This document shows positions 1 through 6,873 of a stretch of 64,000 bases of DNA, one piece after another. Where the stretch lies: assembly GCF_000737335.2 (NCBI RefSeq), contig NZ_JMCC02000037.1, positions 30,015 to 94,014 of the forward strand, read 5' to 3'. Source of the DNA: Enhygromyxa salina. GTDB lineage: Bacteria > Myxococcota_A > Polyangia > Nannocystales > Nannocystaceae. Under the pieces are notes generated by a model. The model ran no database searches and had not been told where the DNA came from. It worked only from the letters and a program-made list of their open reading frames with translations. Position 1 is the first letter of the stretch. Each line of letters starts with the position of its first letter. The translations under genes and the position numbers were made by a program.

Positions 1-318
1 GATGACGTTGCCGAGATTTGGGCCTTCGACGGGACGATATTGGGGCGTGTCCTTCTCGAGCCCAAGATGGGTTCGGTCACGGTGGTAGTAGTCGACGTAG
101 CTCTGGACGACACGAAGTACGTGCCGCTCGTTGAGCGCGATGATGTGGTCGAGACAGTCGCGGCGCAGGCTGAGGATCCACCGCTCCGCGAAACAGTTTT
201 GCCAGGGCGAGCGCGGGGCGGTCTTGACCTGCTCGAGACCGAGTCCGTCCACCGCCTCGATCCTGACAGGCGGATAGGTGTCATGTTGCGGATGACAGCG
301 CGAGACCCGCGACGATCT
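1..318 (-). pseudogene. Integrase-core transposase, C-terminal fragment (IS3/IS481-like)
   Basis: The minus strand is open from about 318 to the left edge. It reads as the end of an rve-type DDE integrase core: a TAPRSPWQN motif, then FAERWILSLRRDCLDHII, LNERH and YYHRDRTHLGLEKD. This is the classic block around the catalytic Glu of IS3/IS481-like transposases. Upstream (toward 360) the frame is closed by TAG and TGA, so the helix-turn-helix and the first two catalytic Asp residues are absent here. I read it as a 5'-truncated remnant that may continue beyond the window. The family name is from motif recall; the exact IS is not determined. Confidence 0.75.
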
Positions 319-701
319 TCACCGCTACGACCGTAGATCGGACGCTCGGGATCTCCGCCAAGCGCTGAACGGAGGACCCCGTGGAAGCTCCTGGAAGCCA
401 CTCACCGCAGCCCCGGGTCGCCGGCGAACTCGAGAGCAAGCTCGCTGCGCTCGCTCATCGTGGGCCCTCGAGCTCGCCGACGACCCGGGGCTGCTCGCGC
501 CGGTGCGGTATCGATCCGCACTCGGGTTTCGAGGCGATCGTGTCGCTCATGATCGCGGTCGTCGGCCTGGCGATAGCGATTCTCAGCGCCCAGCCGCGAG
601 CTGTGACGCGCGCGCAGATCCGAGCTGAAGCTGACCGCATAAATGTCTACCCTGGAGCGAGGTGCTGCCTACTGCAGCCTGCAACCGCAACGGAGAAACA
701 G
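319..701. other. Gene-free stretch between two IS remnants
   Basis: No convincing gene is present. The stretch carries the inverted repeat at 407-494 and the sequence just upstream of the IS110 transposase. Plus-strand translation around 540-640 gives a short hydrophobic run that has no start of its own and is probably incidental. Confidence 0.5.
407..494. repeat. 28-bp imperfect inverted repeat with 32-nt loop
   Basis: Arms at 407-434 and 467-494 are complementary at 26 of 28 positions (GCAGCCCCGGGTCG against CGACCCGGGGCTGC at the outer ends). The loop contains an 18-nt segment (436-453, beginning GCAAGCTCGCT) that recurs with one change at 9937-9954 in another hairpin. It could be a REP-like palindrome, a transposon end or a transcription stop. 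It is seen directly; its function is unknown. Confidence 0.6.
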
Positions 702-1748
702 ATGAAGTACCTCGGAATTGACGTTCACTCATCCGCCAGCGTGTGGTGCCTGCTCGACCAGTCTGGCGAGCAGCGCGGGCGCACTCCAACCACCTACCCC
801 GATCTGTGTGAGCTCGCCTCGAGGCTGAGCAAGGACGACGAACTCCTCGCGGGCCACGAGGTCGGTGGGCAGGTCTACCTCGTCCACGACGCGGTCTCGG
901 CCGCGGGTGTGACGATCCAGGCATTCAACGCCAACCACCTGCGCATGATCGCCGCGTCGCGCAAGAAGACCGACAAGCGCGACTCCTACTGGATCGCGCG
1001 AGCGCTACAAACTAGGATGACCCCGCACCCCGTCTACATCCCCCGCGGCGAGGTTCGCCAGCTCCGGCGTTTGCTCGCTCGCCGCCGGATCGTCATGCGA
1101 GATCGCAAACGCTGGCAGTACCGAGCTCAGGGCGTTCTTGCGGTCCTACGGGGTACGGGTCAGCCCCGGCAACAGCCAGATCAGGAACAAGATCGACCAA
1201 CTCCTCGAGCACCCTGACGGCGTCGAGACGATCTGCTCGACAGCCTCGGTCTCTGCGAACGGGCGATGTCGTTGCTCATCGAAGAACGAGAAGACCTCGA
1301 GAAGAAGATAACGATATTGACAAAAGGCAATGATGTCATTCGTCGAATACGTAAAATCCCCGGAGTCGGCGAAATGGTGTCAGCGAATATCTATGCGACG
1401 ATCGGTGACGTGAGCCGATTCCCGAATGCTCGCAAGCTCGCGTCTTACGCGGGTCTCGTCCCGACAGTCAGCCAAAGCGGAGGCCCGGCCAAGCTTGGCC
1501 ACATCACCAAGGAAGGCTCGAGCGAGCTGCGTGCGGTCATGATCCAGGTTGCCCACATCGCTTCGCAGCCTCGGACAAAGAACGCTGACGAGCTTCGCGC
1601 TTACCTCGAGCGGATCCGAGGCAGCCGCGGTCGGCGGAAGATCGCGTTGACTGCACTCGCACGCTACATGCTGAGCATCGCGTATCACCTCTGGCGCGAT
1701 GGCACCGAGTACGACCCCGAGCGAATGAGGTGTAACACCATCAACTGA
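702..1748 (+). pseudogene. IS110-family transposase, two compensating frameshifts
   Basis: ATG 702 follows a GGAG ribosome site. The N-terminus (KYLGIDVH) carries the first acidic residue of the RuvC-like DEDD domain, followed by a KKTDKRDS segment. The C-terminal transposase_20 domain (IPGVGEMVSANIYATIGD, then KLASYAGLVP) is intact. Between them the frame is broken twice. From about 1120 the family-like reading moves to a second frame (ELRAFLRSYGVRVSPGNS, NKIDQLLEHP), and near 1215 it returns to the first frame just after TGA 1215-1217 (DLLDSLGLCERAMSLL). Two indels therefore cancel, leaving one stop. IS110 elements normally lack terminal inverted repeats, and I could not place the ends. Probably inactive. 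Confidence 0.85.
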
Positions 1749-2152
1749 GTTTCAATCAAGGCCGCCGCCGATCAGCGAAGTCAGTTTTGGGTCAGGCCGT
1801 GGATGTCCTGGGCTCCCACCTCGAGTGAGGAGCACACCCCCGGATAGGTTGGCCGACCCACTTTTTCGCATGGCACCTTGTGCCCGGGCCTCGAGCTCGA
1901 GCACGTATGGAAGGATGGTGACTCCTGATTTTTGCGGCACCAGATCGTCTCGATCCCGAGGCGCGGGCTTTGCCGTGCTTCGAGTCGAAGGCCAAGACTG
2001 ACCACTCACGATCTGCATCAGATTCACCTTGACAGGCACCATGGAAGGACATTCGATCCGGGCTCGGCGGCAGCGTGAACGTCGCACCGCTCATTTCGGC
2101 GTGTGGATCGGAAGGCGAAGTGGGCCCGGGCCGGGTCGGGTGGCGAACAAGC
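1749..2152. other. Gene-free stretch, probable decayed mobile DNA
   Basis: Several overlapping open frames exist on both strands, but none has a recognisable domain, and they mask one another as expected for random GC-rich sequence. I see no supported gene here. Confidence 0.4.
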
Positions 2153-2224
2153 CCCCAACTACACCCCGTTCGGCGCGGTCTCGCGCCGAACCTGCCCTGA
2201 GCCGCGAGCCCGAGACACGGCTCG
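2153..2224 (+). repeat. Dispersed ~71-bp repeat, copy 1 (likely IS91-type end)
   Basis: This block starts CCCCAACTACACCCCGTTCG and ends ACACGGCTCG. It recurs in reverse orientation at 61080-61150 with only scattered changes, and its second half recurs at 60446-60478. It lies about 40 bp beyond the 3' end of the IS91-type transposase remnant at 2265, so it is plausibly the conserved non-coding end of that element. Confidence 0.65.
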
Positions 2225-2264
2225 ACCATCACGGCCTGGTCTGGGTCGGGTCGTTCACGCCGCG

Positions 2265-2632
2265 AAGTCGAGTTCGAGTTGGCCAGCTAGCGCTGGCTGG
2301 CCTCGGCCGCGGGGGCGGGCGAGGACCGAGGCCCAACTCGGCGAGCACCTGCGCGATGTCGTCCGGCTTGTTGGCGATCTTCACCAAGCGCATCCCACCT
2401 CGGCAACGCGGGCACGTCATGATATCGACCGCGAACACCCTCTGCAGGAGCCACGCCCAAGGGTGTCGAGTGGGTTGCTTGGCGAGCACCTCGAGCTCGG
2501 TCGCCTCGCCGTCGAACGACAAGCGTATCTGCGTCGGCTCGTTGGCCACCGCCACGGGACCCGGCACGACCTCGGGCCGCACCTTGGCGTGGGCAGCGAG
2601 CACGCCGTGATAGCGGCGCTCTCTTCTCGCTT
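2265..2632 (-). pseudogene. IS91-family transposase, C-terminal third only
   Basis: Minus-strand reading gives RYHGVLAAHAKVRPEVVPG, then HPWAWLLQRVFAVDI with TCPRCRGGM, and IANKPDDIAQVLAELGL. These are the hallmark end of IS91/ISCR-like Y2 transposases, including the CxxC pair. The expected C-terminal GQLELDFAA and its TGA (2265-2267) lie in a neighbouring frame, so there is a frameshift near 2290. Upstream of RYHG (about 2630) the family similarity stops abruptly, and the HUH and two-Tyr catalytic region is missing. Non-functional remnant. Confidence 0.8.
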
Positions 2633-3158
2633 GACGCTGAACAGCGTGTCTTTGCACAGCGCACGAAAGTGCGAGCCCTCGCCGTCCTCATCGCCGGTCA
2701 GACCATGGGTGCCGCGATCTTCGATCACCAGCTCGAGCAGGCGCTCGGAGGCGTGGTCTGGTTCTGATCCGCTCAAGGGTGTGCAGGTCGATGCGGCCTG
2801 CATGGCGAATTCGACTTGTACGGGGCAGTGATGGCGTCTCCCGAAGACGGATCGCCCAGGGGCAGCAGGATCGCCTCACGCTGCCTTAATGTCGCCCTTG
2901 CCAGAGCACGCAACAGCGTTGGGAAACTCCCACAATGGCAAAAGTCAGACTCTCGGCCCAACTGCTCGACGCCCGGGATACCCCTTCGAGGTCTTTCCCC
3001 CGCAGCTCGCACTTCGTCGTGCGCTGGTCTGGTTCGTCTGGTCCGTGCCGTTGAGGTGGCCACATCGGGGCCAGCCAACCCGCGCCCCCCCTCGACGGAC
3101 ACGCCTGCGCCAATCTGACTTTGCTGTGAGCTCGAATGCCCCTATAGACTCGGGTCTA
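2633..3158. other. Gene-free stretch upstream of the IS91 remnant
   Basis: On the minus strand a short stretch (about 2640-2800) reads SERLLELVIEDRGTHG and looks protein-like, but it has no identifiable family. It may be the tail of a gene interrupted by the IS91 piece. A 6-bp hairpin (ATAGAC/GTCTAT, 3144-3159) ends at the stop codon of the next gene. Nothing else is supported. Confidence 0.35.
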
Positions 3159-4325
3159 TCAGCGCCACTCCACGAACAGCGGCATCTCGGCCCGCTCTCG
3201 CTCGAGATAGGGGCGCAGGGCTCGGGCGCAGCCCCTCCATATCAAGGTCACCCGATCTTTGTCGGGCTCCAACAGGAGGGTCTGAAGCACCGCCTCGGTG
3301 CTGTTGAGCTTGCCTTCGCGACCATCGGTACAGATCTTCGGCGCCCGAGGCAGGGTGAAGCGCCAGCGCGGCTGAGAGGGATGCAGGTTGTGGAGTTCGA
3401 CCTGTTCGCCCCCACGCAGGTGCGGCACCTGAAGTCCGACTGGGGCACCGTTTTGGACCTCATAGCGGGCGCTCGAGACCAGCCGGCCGCGTCCGTCCCC
3501 GAGGTAGTCTGGAACCAGGTCCCGCTCGACTTCGATCGGGGGTGCCTCGAATACCTCCGAGATTGGCACGATGCCAAAGAACGCAACTCTCGGGTACCAC
3601 GCGAAGTCGACCCAGCGCGGCGCGCGAGGGATAGGCATCCGATGCCAGCGCAGCATGTCGCCCATGACAATGCGCTCGGGCGTCAGCGGGTCAAGAGGAT
3701 CCTCGAGCTGGGGGAGCTCGAGCGCCTCGACGGCCGCCTTTGTGGCATCGCAGAGGTAGCCCTTACCGACTGGATTGCGTGGATAGCGAAAGGGGGAGCA
3801 GGCGTCGAGGTCGATCTCATCACCGAAGGCTTTGACGAGTTCGGGCTCGTCCTCGAACGAGACGCCGTACTTCTTGTCGGCCGCTCTATCGTGGCCGCCG
3901 TAGGCGTTGCGGAAGTCGAGCGGGACTCGTTCGAACAGCGCCGGGCTCGTGAACCGGAGTCGGCCGTCGTGGTCCAGCCAACACTGCCGCTGGCCGGAGG
4001 TGAGGATGTGGTAGCGGTACTTGCTCGCCAGGATCACCGCTTCGATCTGGCTCGTTCGCCCGTAGCCATAGGCGTGTCCACGCACGACGATGTCGGTGCG
4101 TAGCTTGTAGGGGTATTGATCCGTGTCCGCTTCGAGGATCACTGGATCGTCGGCATCATGGATCGGCTCTTCGACCAGGGGAGAGGTGGGGTCCGGGGTG
4201 CATACGCCGTTCGGCGCGACGAGGTAGCTGCGCTTCGCGATGACCGCGAGGAAGGGGCTTTCGTCCTCGAAGCGGGCCGAGAGCTGGGCTACTGTGGGGG
4301 AGGGCCGGTGAAAGATAGTGGACAT
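3159..4325 (-). CDS. DUF2169 domain protein, T6SS-associated (copy 2)
   Basis: This 388-residue protein belongs by motif to DUF2169, a family repeatedly found beside vgrG and PAAR genes and thought to help load cargo on the type VI tip. Typical features are the FAVIAKRSY-like opening, the RNAYGGHDR block near residue 145 and the NPVGKGY motif near 190. A start at 4325 is supported by AAGGA seven bases upstream. It is the last gene of the island, 11 bp after the PAAR-like gene. It is longer than and clearly diverged from the second DUF2169 protein at 5317-6336, so the two probably serve different partners. No signal peptide. The adaptor role is inferred from family context. Confidence 0.8.
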   Translation of the reverse strand: MSTIFHRPSPTVAQLSARFEDESPFLAVIAKRSYLVAPNGVCTPDPTSPLVEEPIHDADDPVILEADTDQYPYKLRTDIVVRGHAYGYGRTSQIEAVILASKYRYHILTSGQRQCWLDHDGRLRFTSPALFERVPLDFRNAYGGHDRAADKKYGVSFEDEPELVKAFGDEIDLDACSPFRYPRNPVGKGYLCDATKAAVEALELPQLEDPLDPLTPERIVMGDMLRWHRMPIPRAPRWVDFAWYPRVAFFGIVPISEVFEAPPIEVERDLVPDYLGDGRGRLVSSARYEVQNGAPVGLQVPHLRGGEQVELHNLHPSQPRWRFTLPRAPKICTDGREGKLNSTEAVLQTLLLEPDKDRVTLIWRGCARALRPYLERERAEMPLFVEWR

Positions 4326-4336
4326 TCTGTATTCCT

Positions 4337-5320
4337 TCAGGGACGGCAGGGAAACTCTTCAATCCCGCCCTGCTCGAAGTAGCTCTCCACAGCTGGAGAG
4401 TAGACGGGGGGCTCGGGGGTGACCGTCGGCGCAAGGGCGGGGACACTGGTCGAGGCGACTGCCGCTGGCCCCTCCGCCGACCCGTAGTACAGATTCTCGA
4501 GGCCGCCCTGGGCCCATTCCGTGACCGCCCCACCGGGAGTCCAGAAGCCGAAGTCCCCGGCGTCCGCGCCCATGGGACCACCAACACCGAAGCCGATCGT
4601 GTTGTTCACGATCAGATCGAAGATCTCGCCAGTGCGCTCGTTCATCACCTCACTGAATGCGACGAGGATCCGATATTGGGCGTTCCGTCCGCCACTCGGA
4701 GCGAGGAGACCCAGATTCCTCAAGATCTTGCGGGCCTGGTATTTGGTCAAGATCTGGGCGCCGAAGTGTCTGTTGAGGAAACCCGATATTCGCTTGGAGA
4801 TCTTACCGATGATCCAGGAGAGCGCGACTTGGATAGCGAAGTCCAGCAGGCCAGAGAGGAACCCAAACAGGAGGTCCGCCCAGCTCATCTGCACGAGGTG
4901 TGTGGTCGGTGCGATGACCCGGCCGCTCGGAGTGGGGATGGCGCCACAGTTGAGGTTGGGGTTCACGTAGATGAGCGCAGCAGCGGCCACGGGGCTGCCG
5001 TCCACCCTGTAGTTCGAGGGTCCGAAGTAGGACTTGGACGAGCTAAGCGCCAGATCGAGGGGCGTCAGACAGTGGACAATCAGGGGGAGTTGAAAGTGGG
5101 GGATGAAGGGCCCGATATCGGTACCCCGCTTCATCGTGTAACCCCATGCCTGCGTGAGCGCCGTCGTCGAGTAGTCGGACCCGAGGTCGAGTCCGTACAT
5201 GGTGGAGATCGTGAGAAAGGGTGCCCGAGGCAGGGTCGGGATCAGACTGAATAAGGGCCAGAGCAGGTGGAAGTCCAGCCCGATCATTGGGTGCCAGTGT
5301 TTGAGGACGGCGCACTTCAT
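4337..5320 (-). CDS. PAAR-like protein with hydrophobic segment, candidate T6SS effector
   Basis: This is a 327-residue protein starting at ATG 5320, which overlaps the stop of the DUF2169 gene upstream (ATGA). Residues 1-140 resemble PAAR-like tip proteins: HWHPMIGLDFH, KRGTDIG..IPH, YRVDGSPVAAAA and NPNLNCGAIPTPSGRVIAPT. Residues about 145-172 (MSWADLLFGFLSGLLDFAIQ) are strongly hydrophobic, followed by a basic stretch. The C-terminal third is soluble, without a catalytic motif I recognise. Known PAAR effectors often place a transmembrane region after the tip domain, so a membrane-acting or membrane-crossing effector is plausible. No immunity gene is obvious next door. The PAAR-like call is moderate; effector function is inference. 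Confidence 0.55.
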   Translation of the reverse strand: MKCAVLKHWHPMIGLDFHLLWPLFSLIPTLPRAPFLTISTMYGLDLGSDYSTTALTQAWGYTMKRGTDIGPFIPHFQLPLIVHCLTPLDLALSSSKSYFGPSNYRVDGSPVAAAALIYVNPNLNCGAIPTPSGRVIAPTTHLVQMSWADLLFGFLSGLLDFAIQVALSWIIGKISKRISGFLNRHFGAQILTKYQARKILRNLGLLAPSGGRNAQYRILVAFSEVMNERTGEIFDLIVNNTIGFGVGGPMGADAGDFGFWTPGGAVTEWAQGGLENLYYGSAEGPAAVASTSVPALAPTVTPEPPVYSPAVESYFEQGGIEEFPCRP

Positions 5321-6336
5321 TGGGCTTCTCCATACGAGGTGGCAAGAGGCACGCTTGCCCACGCCGAAGAGGGCTCGGCGACAAGCAGCTGGATATGCCG
5401 CTTTTGCAAAGGGATCATCTGGTAGCGGAAAGGAAAGCGGTACGAGAGAAAGGCGCGCATGCCCTCGGTGTCGACGCCGATCTGGTCGATCGCAGGCTCC
5501 CTGACGACCTCCTGCTCACCGAAGCGCAGGACCAGGCGCAGAGGCGGCGGCGGGAGGCGAAACAAGACCGGGCCATCGTGTCTGACGCCGGTGATCCGGA
5601 CCTCGTCCCCGGCGTGGGCGGCCGGGGCGATCATGTCGGGGAAGGCCGCGTTGAACAGGGTCGAGCGCAGCTCGGTAATCACGTGCCGTTCGAGGTCGAC
5701 GCCGACCGAGCGGCGGACGCGAGGGCCAAACACCAGGTCGCAGGCTTGCACGCCGACGGGATCGGGCCGGTCGTCCCAGCGGTCGATCAGCGCCTCGGGG
5801 TTTTCGATGTTGGGGAGGGGCTGACCCCGGGCGCTGTCCTCGTCGATGTAGAAGCCGCGGCCACGCGGGTTGTCGACGAAGGGCACCTCGAGACTGTCCC
5901 ACTCCCCCGAGCCACCGTAGGCCCGCTCCAGGGTGAGCGGTAGGATCGAAAAGGGAATCGGGGCGCTTGGGCGCAGGCCGGTCAGCCCGCGCTCCCAGCT
6001 TCGATCGCCGATGACCGCGATCCGATGGCGCCAGCCCGGTCCGACGGCCACCTCCACGTCGAGACGGGTCACCGGCCGCTGATGAGAGGTGCGCGCGTAG
6101 CCGTGGAGCAGCACATCGACGCCTCCGCGGATCATCAACTCGTCGCCAGGCATGGGGCCGAACGCGCTCTCCCACGGACCGGGAGAGATCGGCCAGGTCT
6201 GCTCGTCGGCGATCCGCAGCTCCTGGCCAAGGATGTCGTAGGCGACGCGGATGGCGACCGATCCGAACAGACGCCGCTCGCGGATCACACCACGAAACAG
6301 GTCGGCGGGGTAGGGCGTCTTGTTTTCGAGCTTCAT
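5317..6336 (-). CDS. DUF2169 domain protein, T6SS-associated (copy 1)
   Basis: A 339-residue DUF2169 protein. It opens with NKTPYPADLFRG and has RVAYDI, PLTLERAYGGSG near residue 140, VDNPRGRGFY, and LPNIENPEALI near 175, all standard for the family. ATG 6336 overlaps the preceding stop (ATGA) and its own stop overlaps the PAAR-like start, so translation is probably coupled along the island. Position directly before the PAAR-like gene fits a dedicated adaptor or chaperone for that protein. No signal peptide or membrane segment. Confidence 0.82.
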   Translation of the reverse strand: MKLENKTPYPADLFRGVIRERRLFGSVAIRVAYDILGQELRIADEQTWPISPGPWESAFGPMPGDELMIRGGVDVLLHGYARTSHQRPVTRLDVEVAVGPGWRHRIAVIGDRSWERGLTGLRPSAPIPFSILPLTLERAYGGSGEWDSLEVPFVDNPRGRGFYIDEDSARGQPLPNIENPEALIDRWDDRPDPVGVQACDLVFGPRVRRSVGVDLERHVITELRSTLFNAAFPDMIAPAAHAGDEVRITGVRHDGPVLFRLPPPPLRLVLRFGEQEVVREPAIDQIGVDTEGMRAFLSYRFPFRYQMIPLQKRHIQLLVAEPSSAWASVPLATSYGEAQ

Positions 6337-6815
6337 GGCTGCTTGGCGAAGTTGGGGGAGGGGCTAGCGGGGGTCGTGGTGGTGCAGTTGACCAGGACGC
6401 GCTCACCATCGATTCGGACGTCGTCGTTGGCCTCGACGACGGCATCCCCAAGCTCGGCGCGGATGGTCTGGATGCGAGCCGTGCTGTGCAGATCGCCGTC
6501 GGCATGGAGCCGCAGGTCACCGCCGGTCTCTATGTCGAGGCCCTTCTCGGACCGGAGCTTGAGCCGCTCGGCCTCGAGGATCAGTTCCCCTGTGGCGCGG
6601 AGGGTCAGGCCCGGCCCCTCGAAGCGGAGGATAGGCCCCCGCTCGCTTAGCTCGATCACGACCATGACGGCCCCTCCGTGGTTGAAGAGCTCGACGGTGT
6701 CCGACTCGCCGCCCTCTCGCGTGCGCCGGATCTCCAGCCGGTGATGCCCGGCGAGGTCGAAGGAGGAGGCCGGCGCGACCGCCCCCGGATCTAGCTGGTT
6801 CGTCTTGGTCGTCAT
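6333..6815 (-). CDS. Small VgrG-associated protein, DUF3540-like
   Basis: About 160 residues. ATG 6815 is preferred because it lies 58 bp after the vgrG stop and has GAAG upstream; longer in-frame starts would run back toward vgrG. The C-terminal half is built of short alternating strands (ELILEAERLKLRSEKG, DLRLHADGDLHSTARI, DDVRIDGERVLVN), a pattern like the beta-helical stem of VgrG tails and of DUF3540 proteins that accompany DUF2169 genes. It may extend or cap the spike. Family assignment is tentative. The stop overlaps the next gene by four bases. Confidence 0.5.
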   Translation of the reverse strand: MTTKTNQLDPGAVAPASSFDLAGHHRLEIRRTREGGESDTVELFNHGGAVMVVIELSERGPILRFEGPGLTLRATGELILEAERLKLRSEKGLDIETGGDLRLHADGDLHSTARIQTIRAELGDAVVEANDDVRIDGERVLVNCTTTTPASPSPNFAKQP

Positions 6816-6873
6816 CACATCTTCGTTGTACCTACTCGGCGCTCTCACCTGTGACGTCCCCAACCGCGCGCTG

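Noticed and set aside
381..1217. A single 278-residue protein ahead of the transposase domain
   Set aside because: The first 107 codons have no family look; the real transposase start is ATG 702 with a ribosome site, and the 3' part is frameshifted.
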